From NCBI RefSeq assembly GCF_947503125.1, contig NZ_CANNCR010000003.1, forward strand, positions 1 to 64,000: a stretch of 64,000 bases of DNA. The letters are read 5' to 3'. The notes below the pieces were generated by a model, which was not told where the DNA came from, searched no databases, and worked only from the letters and a program-made list of their open reading frames with translations. The stretch is from an uncultured Metabacillus sp. GTDB taxonomy: Bacteria; Bacillota; Bacilli; Bacillales; Bacillaceae. Positions 39,046 through 47,747 of the stretch are shown one piece after another. The position numbers and the translations under genes are program-made. Each line of letters begins with the position of its first letter. Position 1 is the first letter of the stretch.

Positions 39046-39152
39046 TGAGTGCATCTGCAATTACAATGATGGTAGTTGGTATTGTGGTTATTTGGGGAGG
39101 CTTAGCTGCAAGTATTACCAATGCAGTCATTAAGGCTAAACAAAATAAATAA
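39045..39152 (+). CDS. MetS-type small subunit of the NSS transporter
   Basis: A 35-residue peptide with a single transmembrane helix (about 6-27; TMMVVGIVVIWGGLAASITN) and a basic C terminus. It begins on the last base of the transporter stop codon, with AAGGAGG 11 nt upstream. The arrangement and sequence match the MetS family of methionine/alanine transporter small subunits, where the peptide is needed for transport activity in Corynebacterium. Confidence 0.82.
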   Translation: MSASAITMMVVGIVVIWGGLAASITNAVIKAKQNK

Positions 39153-39157
39153 ACAGA

Positions 39158-39197
39158 GAAGATAGGCTGACTGCATAAGTCGGCCTATCTTCTTTTT
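39158..39197. terminator. Bidirectional terminator between metS-like gene and lytH
   Basis: GAAGATAGGCTGACT pairs with AAGTCGGCCTATCTTC around GCAT, with TTTTTC on the plus strand. The right arm overlaps the 3' end of lytH. Confidence 0.85.
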
Positions 39198-40180
39198 CTT
39201 TCTGCACGCTCCCATGCTTTTAAGTGAGGATAAGGATCAAATGACCATTCTGTTCTCCCGTTATCCTTATAAAGTCCATAATGCAAATGAGGCGGGAATT
39301 TTCCTGCGGTACCAGGGGGACCATAGCCAGAGCTTCCTACAGAACCGATTAACTGTCCCGGTTCGACAATTTGTCCTGTTTGCAATCCGTCAGCAAAACC
39401 ATTTAAATGGGCGAAATAATGGTACGTATTATCAATGTCCCGTATGCCAACTCGCCAGCCTCCATAGCGATTCCAGCCCTTCATTTCAATTACCCCATAG
39501 CATGTTGCCCTAACAGGTACTCCGTAACTTGCAAAAATATCTGTGCCCTCATGAATTCTTCTGCCGCCCCAGCCGCGAGCATCACCCCATGTGTTTTTGT
39601 AGCTATAATTGTGGTTTAGGGGAACAGGGAAGGCGTGCTTATCCAAGTCTAAGTGGCCATATTTTTTATATAGCTTCATATGCCCCATAATAAGTCCAAC
39701 TGCTTTATCCCGTTGATAATAATCCCATAACCCAATTTTTAAATTGTCGAGATCTGTTCCATAGGATTGCAAATAATGAGCAAATGAATAAAGTACATCT
39801 TCATCATTTGTCGGGTCAGCGCGATTGTCACCATTTCCGTCCTCGCCAATTCCTCCGAATAACCCGATGCTTTTAGGATTTGTATCCTCTTTATTCGGAT
39901 TAAGCGGTCCGGCCCATGCTTCTGGTTTGATATAGATTTCAATCAATCCATCTGCTTTGGGAATGTCCTTGCGTGAATGGCGGACATTTCGTTCATATTG
40001 ATCAATAGCAGCTAAGACATACCATGGTATCGTGGTAATTGTTTCAACTTTTTTATACAAGCTCATTAGCCTTTGGTATTCTTGATTTTGGTCTGTTTCA
40101 GTTTCAGCACCATAAGCCAGAGGTTGAACTGAAAAACATATCACCGTAAAGATAAAAATGGTACTGAGAAATTTGCGCAC
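39185..40180 (-). CDS. lytH: L-Ala-D-Glu endopeptidase LytH (YunA), M23 family
   Basis: A 331-residue secreted enzyme with a signal peptide (about 1-24) and an N-terminal helical region. The C-terminal lysostaphin-type zinc domain has HEGTD and HLHYG ligands. It matches B. subtilis LytH/YunA, which trims spore cortex peptidoglycan to single L-Ala side chains late in sporulation. GTG start with AAAGGAG 9 nt upstream. The minus-strand gene shares a terminator with the transporter operon. Confidence 0.9.
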   Translation of the reverse strand: MRKFLSTIFIFTVICFSVQPLAYGAETETDQNQEYQRLMSLYKKVETITTIPWYVLAAIDQYERNVRHSRKDIPKADGLIEIYIKPEAWAGPLNPNKEDTNPKSIGLFGGIGEDGNGDNRADPTNDEDVLYSFAHYLQSYGTDLDNLKIGLWDYYQRDKAVGLIMGHMKLYKKYGHLDLDKHAFPVPLNHNYSYKNTWGDARGWGGRRIHEGTDIFASYGVPVRATCYGVIEMKGWNRYGGWRVGIRDIDNTYHYFAHLNGFADGLQTGQIVEPGQLIGSVGSSGYGPPGTAGKFPPHLHYGLYKDNGRTEWSFDPYPHLKAWERAERKRR

Positions 40181-40477
40181 AGTAATAAGCTCCTTTCAGC
40201 CGGTTTCATAGATCCCACATGTGCTGGCAGTTATACCAGCAGCAAGCAAATAAATATTAGGGATACAACTGCCAGTAAATGCCGGATAAGATCAACTAAC
40301 CTAATTACTTGGAAGTTTCTCTTACTAGTTTGGTGTTAGGGTTGCTTTTTCATTAATAGCAAATGTTAGAAATTGCATAAGCACCTTTTCTTGTCCAGCT
40401 TGATTTCATATGTTAAAGTGGAAACGGATATATTATTTTTTAGGGAAAATGAGATTATGTAATTGGAGATGAATCAG
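40181..40477 (+). promoter_or_regulatory. Divergent region between lytH and lipA
   Basis: No gene is seen. TTGTCC (about 40393) and TAAAGT with a 17-nt spacer are a candidate lipA promoter. A 9-bp inverted repeat CTGGCAGTT (40224-40232)/AACTGCCAG (40267-40275) lies near the lytH side; its role is unknown. Confidence 0.35.
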
Positions 40478-41374
40478 ATGGCGAAAAAGGAAGAATATTT
40501 ACGTAAGCCAGAATGGTTAAAAATAAAATTAAACACAAACGAAAATTACACAGATTTAAAAAAGCTAATGAGAGAGAAAAACTTACATACCGTTTGTGAA
40601 GAGGCGAAATGTCCAAATATCCATGAATGCTGGGCTGTACGAAGAACAGCAACCTTTATGATTTTAGGCTCTGTATGTACCCGCGCATGCCGATTCTGTG
40701 CAGTAAAAACAGGTCTTCCTAATGAGCTTGACTTAGCTGAACCAGAACGTGTGGCAGATTCTGTTGCTTTAATGAATTTAAAGCATGCTGTTATTACAAT
40801 GGTAGCTCGTGACGATTTAAAGGATGGCGGTGCGAATGTATTAGCTGAAACTATTCGTGCTATTCGTCGTAAAAGCCCATTTACAACCGTCGAAGTATTA
40901 CCATCGGATTTAGGCGGTGTTTATGAGAATCTGAAAATGGTCATGGATGCAAAGCCGGATATTTTAAATCATAATATTGAAACAGTTCGTGAGCTAACAC
41001 CAAGAGTTCGGGCACGTGCTAAATATGAAAGATCGTTGCAATTTTTAAAATGGGCAAAGGAAATGCAGCCTGAAATCCCGACAAAATCAAGTTTAATGAT
41101 CGGTTTAGGGGAAACAAAGGAACAAATTATTGAAACAATGGGTGACTTACGAGCAAATGATGTCGATATTATGACGATCGGTCAATACTTACAGCCGACG
41201 AAAAAACATCTTAAGGTGCAAAAATATTATCATCCGGATGAATTTGCAGAGTTACGTGACATTGCACTAAGCAAAGGATTCAGCCATTGTGAAGCTGGCC
41301 CGCTTGTACGTTCATCCTACCATGCAGATGAGCAAGTAAACGCAGCAGCAAAACAAAGACAAGCACAGGCGTAA
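40478..41374 (+). CDS. lipA: Lipoyl synthase LipA
   Basis: A 298-residue radical SAM enzyme nearly identical in plan to B. subtilis LipA. The radical SAM cluster ligands are Cys67, Cys71 and Cys74 (CTRACRFC); the auxiliary sacrificial cluster uses Cys40, Cys45 and Cys51. It inserts two sulfurs into octanoyl groups on carrier proteins such as GcvH (20.8 kb). The start at 40478 follows GGAG by 9 nt. Confidence 0.97.
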   Translation: MAKKEEYLRKPEWLKIKLNTNENYTDLKKLMREKNLHTVCEEAKCPNIHECWAVRRTATFMILGSVCTRACRFCAVKTGLPNELDLAEPERVADSVALMNLKHAVITMVARDDLKDGGANVLAETIRAIRRKSPFTTVEVLPSDLGGVYENLKMVMDAKPDILNHNIETVRELTPRVRARAKYERSLQFLKWAKEMQPEIPTKSSLMIGLGETKEQIIETMGDLRANDVDIMTIGQYLQPTKKHLKVQKYYHPDEFAELRDIALSKGFSHCEAGPLVRSSYHADEQVNAAAKQRQAQA

Positions 41375-41383
41375 AGGGAAAAA

Positions 41384-41406
41384 GGAAGAGAGTCTCTTCC
41401 TTTTTT
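41384..41406. terminator. Bidirectional terminator between lipA and yutC
   Basis: GGAAGAG and CTCTTCC pair around AGT, flanked by an A-run and TTTTTT. Confidence 0.82.
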
Positions 41407-41413
41407 CATACCA

Positions 41414-42103
41414 TTATTTATTTCTCTCATTGTTATAGCGCGTTTTTTCATATTGATCCTTTTGATCATCATCAAGCTCTTCGTTTGTTTCGCCATAACC
41501 CTCTCCATTAGGATTCTCACCTTTATTTAGAGGCTTTCCCTGCGGAGATTTAAGCATTTCTTTAATTGTCTTGTCTAAAATCTGATTAATATCGCGGCTA
41601 TTTGAATCGAGCGGGCTGTATGCCTCGATTTGCTGAATCATATTGGCGTTATCAGACACATAGACGTGGTAATATCTAGGGACGACAGATATCGCGGTTT
41701 TCTTTACTTGGTCTGCCGTATCATTACGATTTTTTGAATCTGTTTTATATGCTACTAATACTTCTTCATCTGTTACTAATGTAGCAACATCCTGTACGTT
41801 AGGAAGCTGAACAATTAAGCTGCTTATCGTGTTCGCGGTTTGTTCCCGATTAATGCCAGGTGTAGGTGTATAGGCGACATCTTGAGGAATCCCGCTCTTT
41901 TGATGTCGAACGTATCCAAAGTTTGCTGTATTCGAATCATCTCCATTTGGATGTCCTTCTTCATTGTAAAGATCGGTACGGTCCTGTACATTTATTGTAT
42001 TACCGCTTTCGTGCATTAATTGAGCATCTTCTTCAGCACCATACTGACAAGCCGATAAAAGCGATAGACCAATGACACTTATGGCTAATTTTAATTTTAT
42101 CAA
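41414..42103 (-). CDS. yutC: YhcN/YlaJ-family sporulation lipoprotein YutC
   Basis: A 229-residue lipoprotein with lipobox Leu-Ser-Ala-Cys19, then a spore-lipoprotein domain (REQTANTISSLIVQLPNVQD, SVVPRYYHVYVSDNANMI) and a charged Asn/Glu-rich tail. A TTG at 42103 with GAGGGGG 8 nt upstream is the likely start. The family is made in sporulating cells and found in spore membranes. Position next to lipA matches YutC. Confidence 0.85.
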   Translation of the reverse strand: MIKLKLAISVIGLSLLSACQYGAEEDAQLMHESGNTINVQDRTDLYNEEGHPNGDDSNTANFGYVRHQKSGIPQDVAYTPTPGINREQTANTISSLIVQLPNVQDVATLVTDEEVLVAYKTDSKNRNDTADQVKKTAISVVPRYYHVYVSDNANMIQQIEAYSPLDSNSRDINQILDKTIKEMLKSPQGKPLNKGENPNGEGYGETNEELDDDQKDQYEKTRYNNERNK

Positions 42104-42222
42104 TATTAGCACCCCCTCAATTTTAGGATGACCAAAGCGGTTTGAATTTTTCTTAGTAATTGATGGTTAGGTATGTATAGATTATGATAAGAATAAGGAA
42201 TATGGATGGGGTGATAAAGAAC

Positions 42223-42498
42223 ATGATCGTTGTACAAAACCAATGCTTTGAGTTGGTTAAAGAGGAAAGAAACGGCTTTAATGAAGAAGTCTTTAAAGAA
42301 AGATACAGTGATATCTTAAATAAATATGACTATATCGTTGGTGATTGGGGGTATAGTCAGTTAAGGCTGCGCGGATTCTTTGATGACCAAAATCAAAAAG
42401 CATCCTATGACACGAAGATAAGTACACTTGATGAATATATTTTTGAATATTGCAATTTTGGATGTGCTTATTTTGTCCTGAAGAAAATAAAAAAATAA
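42223..42498 (+). CDS. yutD: YutD-family protein (DUF1027)
   Basis: A 91-residue protein with conserved aromatic/charged motifs (ERYSDILNKYDYIVGDWGYSQ, FEYCNFGCAYFVLKK). ATG at 42223 follows GGGGTGAT; the longer frame starts inside the ribosome-site region. Function unknown; conserved in Firmicutes. Closed by a terminator shared with the next, convergent gene. Confidence 0.85.
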   Translation: MIVVQNQCFELVKEERNGFNEEVFKERYSDILNKYDYIVGDWGYSQLRLRGFFDDQNQKASYDTKISTLDEYIFEYCNFGCAYFVLKKIKK

Positions 42499-42511
42499 GG
42501 TATGTTAAAAG

Positions 42512-42546
42512 AAAACGTGGCTAAGTAAAAAAAGCCACGTTTTGTA
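42512..42546. terminator. Bidirectional terminator after yutD
   Basis: AAAACGTGGCT and AGCCACGTTTT form an 11-bp stem with a 10-nt loop. Confidence 0.82.
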
Positions 42547-42550
42547 ATCC

Positions 42551-42817
42551 CTAAATAATTTCATATAAAAAATCTCGAAGTTCTTCTGCATCTTCTTCAT
42601 TAAGCTTGTATGCATATTCTAAATAACCTGGTTCTTTTAAGTCATCCTCGCCGATAATGGCAAAGCGATTACTTTGTATATCAAGAACGATATGTTTCCC
42701 GTAGTAACGGTCACTTTGGATAATGGCCAGATCAAATCGCTGGTTTTCCCCCATAAAACTTACAAATCTTGTCTTCGTTTCAACAGTATCATCATATAAA
42801 AAAAACCGTTCAGACAT
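42551..42817 (-). CDS. Small cytosolic protein, possibly DUF3055
   Basis: An 88-residue acidic protein (SERFFLYDDTVETKTRFVSF, then AIIGEDDLKEPGYLEYAYKL and EEDAEELRDFLYEII). Ribosome site AAAGGGGA upstream. I associate the pattern with the DUF3055 family of Bacilli, but this is from memory. No active site or membrane segment is visible. Monocistronic, with yutD convergent. Confidence 0.65.
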   Translation of the reverse strand: MSERFFLYDDTVETKTRFVSFMGENQRFDLAIIQSDRYYGKHIVLDIQSNRFAIIGEDDLKEPGYLEYAYKLNEEDAEELRDFLYEII

Positions 42818-42948
42818 CCTTTATCCCCTTTCTAAGTCCTCTTTAAAAGGTATTTTCATCATATCAAATAGTGGGAATTGAATGAAGCTAAAAAAGATAA
42901 TCAATTCCATAGATGTATACAAAGTTAAAACTTTTGTACGTAATGTTT

Positions 42949-43104
42949 GTGTCTAGCTTCAGGCGCCATCGGCGAAGCATAGGACGTGCAAGTGCAATCA
43001 AGAGATAAGGTCGCCCTAGTCAAATCGGAATGGAAGGTAAAGAACAGCTTCTATTCCTATTCGCCTTATACTTATCGCCGAATGCTTAGCACCTTGCGCT
43101 TTTC
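42949..43104 (+). repeat. Structured interspersed repeat, divergent copy
   Basis: It begins TGTCTAGCTTCAGGCGCCATC and ends CACCTTGCGCTTTT, with an inner stem CGGAATGGAAG...CTTCTATTCC. It shares these landmarks with the copies at 53.1-53.4, 59.8 and 61.3-61.6 kb, but has a different middle arm (GGCGAAGCATAGG...). It lies upstream of the EAL gene. Confidence 0.7.
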
Positions 43105-43195
43105 TAATTAAATTTTCCAAGAAATAAGTCGAAATATCCATATTTGTGGTAAAATATGATTACGCTGCGGTGACTACCAGAAGGGTTGAATGCTT

Positions 43196-44506
43196 ATGGC
43201 CACTGGATTTTGGGAAAAGCAATACAAGAGGGTGAAAAAGTGGAGCAAGTTATTTCTGCCACACCAAAAATTACGTTATTTCCCACCCAAGTTTGTCTTA
43301 AGAGATCCTGTTTTAGAAGGGGTTATAGATGCGCTGTCTAATGGTCAGCAAGTGGCAGTTGTGGTGTTATCGATCTCAAATCTTAAGGAGTTTTCCCAAC
43401 AATTAGAACTCACTCAATTACATGAATACAAAGACGAACTAAGAGTAGGGTTTCAATTTATTTTTAAGGATTCTGCCTATAAAGATGATCTAATTATTGT
43501 TCATGATTATTATAGTGATGGATTAACGATTTTTTTGAGGATTCAAAGTGAAAAGCATCGGGTCATACATATTGAAAACATGTTAAAAACGATGATGCCA
43601 AAGCTGGAAAGGTGGATAAATACAAAATATCCATATTTTCAGCATACGTTTGATATTGGTTATATGTTTATTGAAAGGCAGTATTGTACGACACAGGATG
43701 CATTGTATATCGCACAGCAGCAAGCGGTCGCAATGGCCGAAAAACGAATACATTCCCGGTATATCAATACATTATTAGAGGTGCGGCAAATCATTCAAAA
43801 GCGGCAAATTACCTTATTGGCACAACCTATTATTTATTTACCGAAAAATGAAATTATTGCCTGGGAATTTCTCACGAGAGGGCCAAAAGGAACCGCTTTG
43901 GAAACACCTCTTCAATTGTTTTCGCTTGCTAGACAATCCAACCTTATTTATGATTTAGAGCTATTAGTGTTGGAAAAAGCATTTAAGTTGATTAGTAAAG
44001 CTGGCTGCTTGGATGACATCTTTTTAAATTTCACACCCATTACTCTTGGGAATAAACGTTTTATACCTGCACTAGAAAAATTATTAGAGGAATTTCCTGA
44101 AATCGAGCCTACAAAGCTTATTTTTGAAGTAACCGAACGTGATTCGATTGAAGGATTAGCCTTTTTCCTTGATAATATAAAGCAACTGCGTCAAAAAGGA
44201 TTTCGGATCGCTGTAGATGATACGGGTGCAGGTTATTCAAGTCTGCATACTATCAATGAATTAATGCCAGATATTATAAAAATAGACCGTTCTGTCATTC
44301 AAGATATTGATACGAACAAACTAAAGGAATCCATGTTAAAGGGCTTAATTTTGATTGCAAAGGAAGCGGGGTCCCTTGTTGTTGCAGAAGGAATTGAGAA
44401 AAAGGAAGAGGCAGATGTATTGCTGAGAAATCAGGTTGATTTAGCTCAAGGTTACTTTTATGCGAAGCCTGGGAGGCTTGAGAAGGATCGAGTTGTGTTA
44501 GTATAA
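43196..44506 (+). CDS. Degenerate GGDEF-EAL domain protein (cyclic di-GMP related)
   Basis: A 436-residue soluble protein. The C-terminal EAL domain keeps ExLxR (EFLTR), Asn in LNFTP, Glu in EVTERD, the DD pair as DDTGAGYSSL, Lys in IKIDRSV, Glu in VAEGIE and Gln in LAQGYFYAKP. Most phosphodiesterase residues are therefore retained, though the flanking motifs deviate. The N-terminal half (about 30-190) resembles a GGDEF fold, with YSDGL in place of GGDEF, so no cyclase activity is expected. It probably degrades or senses cyclic di-GMP. ATG 43196 is 10 nt from AAGGG; ATG 43190 is the alternative. Confidence 0.75.
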   Translation: MATGFWEKQYKRVKKWSKLFLPHQKLRYFPPKFVLRDPVLEGVIDALSNGQQVAVVVLSISNLKEFSQQLELTQLHEYKDELRVGFQFIFKDSAYKDDLIIVHDYYSDGLTIFLRIQSEKHRVIHIENMLKTMMPKLERWINTKYPYFQHTFDIGYMFIERQYCTTQDALYIAQQQAVAMAEKRIHSRYINTLLEVRQIIQKRQITLLAQPIIYLPKNEIIAWEFLTRGPKGTALETPLQLFSLARQSNLIYDLELLVLEKAFKLISKAGCLDDIFLNFTPITLGNKRFIPALEKLLEEFPEIEPTKLIFEVTERDSIEGLAFFLDNIKQLRQKGFRIAVDDTGAGYSSLHTINELMPDIIKIDRSVIQDIDTNKLKESMLKGLILIAKEAGSLVVAEGIEKKEEADVLLRNQVDLAQGYFYAKPGRLEKDRVVLV

Positions 44507-44521
44507 GGAAGGTGAATGATA

Positions 44522-44962
44522 ATGTATTTTGTTGATCGTGAATTAATAGAAGCAAAGCTGAACTATCTTGATAAACAGGTCGAACTATTTGCCAAGCAAA
44601 AAGATTGGACTAGTGATATCGAAAGAGCGGCCCTTGAGAGGATCTGCCATATGTGCATTGAAACCATTCTGGATGTGGGAAATGCTATGATTGATGGTTT
44701 TATTATGAGAGACCCGGGAAGCTATGAGGATATAATTGACATCCTTTTAGATGAAAAGGTGATAAACAGCAGCGAAGCAGCGGGGTTAAAGGACGTCATC
44801 CTGCTAAGAAAAGTGATTGTTCAGGATTACTTAGCTGTTGATTATGATCATCTGGTGCTGGTTCTTTCTCTTCAAGAGCCCCACCTTAGAGCGTTTCCAA
44901 CAAATGTTCGAACTTATATCCAGAATGAACTTGGACCTGTTTCAGCATTTAAACCATTATAA
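44522..44962 (+). CDS. yutE: DUF86/HepT-like protein YutE
   Basis: A 146-residue helical protein of the DUF86/HepT group (ERAALERICHMCIETILDVG, GSYEDIIDILLDEKVI, LRKVIVQDYLAVDY). The family's RNase toxin motif R-x4-H-x-Y reads RKVIVQDY here, with Gln instead of His, and no MntA-type antitoxin lies next to it. It is therefore probably not an active toxin. GGAAGGTGA is 8 nt before ATG 44522. Location matches YutE. Confidence 0.83.
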   Translation: MYFVDRELIEAKLNYLDKQVELFAKQKDWTSDIERAALERICHMCIETILDVGNAMIDGFIMRDPGSYEDIIDILLDEKVINSSEAAGLKDVILLRKVIVQDYLAVDYDHLVLVLSLQEPHLRAFPTNVRTYIQNELGPVSAFKPL

Positions 44963-45031
44963 ATTGGAAAGGGTGACTTATTTTCGGTCATCCTCTTTCA
45001 ATTGAAATCCAAACGGAAGAAGTGATGTTAG

Positions 45032-45808
45032 ATGAAGCAGTATAAAGGCTATTTAATCGATTTGGATGGCACCATGTATCGTGGAACTGAACAAATTGAA
45101 GCAGCAGGGGAGTTTGTCGCATTTTTGGCTAAAAAAGAGCTTCCTTATCTTTTTGTGACAAACAACTCCTCACAAACGCCGGAACAAGTGGCAAAAAAGC
45201 TGCAGGAATTTAATATCCAGGCAACAAAGGAAAGTGTGTTTACCACTAGTCAGGCTACAGCAAATTATATTTGGGAGAAAAAGCAGGATGCAACGGTTTA
45301 TGCAATTGGAGAAATTGGCCTTAAACAGGCATTGCAACAGCGGGGATTGAGGTTTGTCGACCATGATCCTGATTTTGTTGTAACTGGAATTGATCGGGAA
45401 ATCACGTATGAAAAGCTTGCAAAGGCATGTATCGCTGTTAGAAACGGTGCAGTATTTGTTTCAACAAATGCAGATGTTGCGCTTCCGACAGAAAGAGGCC
45501 TTTTACCTGGAAACGGCGCCATGACATCTGTAATTACCGTTTCAACAAATACTCAGCCAATCTTCATAGGAAAACCGGAGGGCATTATTGTGGAGCAGGC
45601 CTTACAAGTTTTGGGAACTGCAAAACACGAAACCTTGATGGTTGGCGACAACTATGATACAGATATCAAGGCTGGGATTAATTGTGGACTCGATACGTTA
45701 CTTGTTCATACTGGGGTAACCTCAAAAGAACACTTAAAAACCTATCCGATTCAACCTACTTATTCAATGGATTCTTTAGAGGAATATGTTCGTTGTGTAT
45801 TGAAGTAA
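45032..45808 (+). CDS. yutF: HAD-superfamily hydrolase YutF (NagD-like)
   Basis: A 258-residue HAD phosphatase of type IIA. Nucleophile motif is Asp10-Leu-Asp12 in YLIDLDGTMYRG, then the cap domain, Lys in IFIGKPEG and the metal-binding MVGDNYDTDIKAG. It probably dephosphorylates small phosphorylated metabolites. Start follows GGAAGAAGTGA. In the yut cluster, followed by a strong bidirectional terminator. Confidence 0.9.
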   Translation: MKQYKGYLIDLDGTMYRGTEQIEAAGEFVAFLAKKELPYLFVTNNSSQTPEQVAKKLQEFNIQATKESVFTTSQATANYIWEKKQDATVYAIGEIGLKQALQQRGLRFVDHDPDFVVTGIDREITYEKLAKACIAVRNGAVFVSTNADVALPTERGLLPGNGAMTSVITVSTNTQPIFIGKPEGIIVEQALQVLGTAKHETLMVGDNYDTDIKAGINCGLDTLLVHTGVTSKEHLKTYPIQPTYSMDSLEEYVRCVLK

Positions 45809-45815
45809 GTAAAAG

Positions 45816-45866
45816 GGACTGTCTTAAAAGGGTCATTCCCCCTATGTTAAGACAGTCCTTATTTTT
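45816..45866. terminator. Bidirectional terminator between yutF and yutG
   Basis: GGACTGTCTTAA (45816-45827) and TTAAGACAGTCC (45847-45858) form a 12-bp perfect stem, followed by TTATTTTT. Confidence 0.82.
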
Positions 45867-45890
45867 GATATTAGTAGACTCTACCTATCG

Positions 45891-46391
45891 TTATTCTACA
45901 TCTCTTGCTCGATGGGCAAGTCTGCTGGATGCCGCTGCGGCAATTGCCCCTACAATATCATCTAAAAACGTATGGCATTTTCCGGTTGATTTGTCATTTA
46001 AATATTGCAGAATACCTGGCTTAAGCTTATCGATATAACCGTAATTTGTGAAGCCGATTGAACCGTAGATATTTACAATTGAAAAAGCTAAAATTTCATC
46101 TACTCCATATAAGCTTTCATCTGTTCCAATAATGGTTTGTAACGGTTCCTCTAATTGACCCTTTTCAGCTAATATATCAAATTGAATTCCGGTAAGAACG
46201 GCGTTTTGTACCTCCCGCTTTGTCAGAACACGGTCAACATTTTCTAAACACTCTTGCATTGATAAATCAGGGTGATACTTTTCTTGTAAAAAGTATACGA
46301 GGTCAGCAATATCTTCGGGTTTAACTCCTCTTTTAACCATCCATTCTCGTGCAGTTTTTTCAACGATATCCATCTTTTCTTCACTTTTCAT
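45891..46391 (-). CDS. yutG: Phosphatidylglycerophosphatase A-like protein YutG
   Basis: A 166-residue protein of the PgpA/YutG family (LTGIQFDILAEKG, DEILAFSIVNIYGSIGFTNYGYID, KCHTFLDDIVGAIAAAASSR). The family removes phosphate from phosphatidylglycerophosphate. The soluble YutG form has weak hydrophobicity, so membrane association is uncertain. Ribosome site GGGTGA upstream. Convergent with yutF as in a reordered yut cluster. Confidence 0.83.
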   Translation of the reverse strand: MKSEEKMDIVEKTAREWMVKRGVKPEDIADLVYFLQEKYHPDLSMQECLENVDRVLTKREVQNAVLTGIQFDILAEKGQLEEPLQTIIGTDESLYGVDEILAFSIVNIYGSIGFTNYGYIDKLKPGILQYLNDKSTGKCHTFLDDIVGAIAAAASSRLAHRARDVE

Positions 46392-46641
46392 TAAAAATCA
46401 CCCAATTCTTTTTGTTTTGCGCATTTATTTAGTTTATGAATCGTATCTATAAGATATTACACTATAAAAAATTTTTTTATGAAAGTTTCCCTTAACATTT
46501 TAAACCTATTTCGAAAGAATAAACCTTTATCCTATATTCTTCTACAAAAACATCTATTCTCCCTGCAGCAAATAATCATAATCATATGAATCGTCGCTTA
46601 CGATAGAATAAGGGCAATTTGTTTACTGAGGAGGAGTGTTA

Positions 46642-47643
46642 ATGAAAAAGGCGATTTATGAAGAGTACGGCATAAAGGTCCAGGATCTAAGAAAAATAGG
46701 AAAATTCGATTCCTTTCGTGTTCATCAAACTGATTTTTTAATTGTACCAATTACAAATATAGATGAGGAAGAAATGTACGAGTTATATCAATTAAGTGAA
46801 TTCATGGTGGAAAAAAGAGAGCCTAATATCGCCCGTATTGTGGTAACGAAAAAAAACAACTTGTTTTTTGAAAAAGATAAGGCTAAATATGCGCTTGTGA
46901 AATACGCTGCGTTTACTCAAGGGAGATATCAGCAGATAGGGAGAAATTTAGCAAGGTTTCATCAAAAGGCAAGAACATATCCCTATCAATTATCCAAAAC
47001 ACAACGAATTGGACAGTGGAAGTATTTATGGGAAAGGAGGCTTGATCAATTAGAATCCTTTTGGAGCGGGAAGATTCATAGCCAACCTTTCACTCAGTTC
47101 GAAAAAATGTTTATCGAATCATTCCCATATTATTTAGGATTAGCGGAAAATGGAATTCAATATTTGGTCGATACGGAGCTTGATGAGGAGCCACAGCCAA
47201 TTGATTCCGGAACAATTTGCCACCATCGCTTTCATCCCACTACATGGGGCTCTGCTCAAGGTGTAAAATTACCGACTGATTGGGTGTTTGATCATGCCAG
47301 TAGAGATATTGCTGAATATTTGCGCCATCTATTCTTTGAAAGACAAGAGGAGCTGCAGGAAAATGGCTTTCGTTTTTTAGATGATTATGATCGCACCACT
47401 CCGCTCTCCGCATTTACATGGAGATTGATATACAGCAGATTATTATTTCCGATCCACTATTTTGAGTGTGTAGAAAATTATTATTTATCATCTGACAACG
47501 ATAAACCAATCTTTGAAGCAAAGCTAAAGGAAATTTTAACGGCTTCGGATCAGTACGAGTTATTTCTAAAGAGTTATTCCAACATGTTATCCATGAGGAA
47601 AAAAAGGATTGTTCTTCCAAGCTTGGAATGGCTATCCTCATAA
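46642..47643 (+). CDS. yutH: Spore coat-associated protein YutH (CotS family)
   Basis: A 333-residue protein of the CotS/YutH group with a kinase-like fold (IGRNLARFHQKARTYPYQ, WVFDHASRDIAEYLRHLFFE). Canonical catalytic motifs are not evident, so a structural or modified-kinase role in the coat is plausible. ATG 46642 follows GAGGAGGAG. It probably has a sporulation promoter in the 250 nt upstream, but I could not fix one. Confidence 0.85.
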   Translation: MKKAIYEEYGIKVQDLRKIGKFDSFRVHQTDFLIVPITNIDEEEMYELYQLSEFMVEKREPNIARIVVTKKNNLFFEKDKAKYALVKYAAFTQGRYQQIGRNLARFHQKARTYPYQLSKTQRIGQWKYLWERRLDQLESFWSGKIHSQPFTQFEKMFIESFPYYLGLAENGIQYLVDTELDEEPQPIDSGTICHHRFHPTTWGSAQGVKLPTDWVFDHASRDIAEYLRHLFFERQEELQENGFRFLDDYDRTTPLSAFTWRLIYSRLLFPIHYFECVENYYLSSDNDKPIFEAKLKEILTASDQYELFLKSYSNMLSMRKKRIVLPSLEWLSS

Positions 47644-47660
47644 GCTGTCAAATCGTTTGT

Positions 47661-47690
47661 GTGACTGATTCAAACAGATGAATCAGTCAC
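47661..47690. terminator. 11-bp perfect inverted repeat after yutH
   Basis: GTGACTGATTC and GAATCAGTCAC enclose AAACAGAT. There is no T-run, so this may be a weak terminator or a processing/operator hairpin. Confidence 0.45.
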
Positions 47691-47747
47691 GGTGTTCATC
47701 TTGTGGTAAAATAAGAAAAAACAATTTATGAACCTGAGGTGATCACA

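Noticed and set aside
45682-46038. Plus-strand frame across the yutF-yutG junction.
   Set aside because: It runs through a bidirectional terminator and overlaps both yutF and yutG on conserved sequence.
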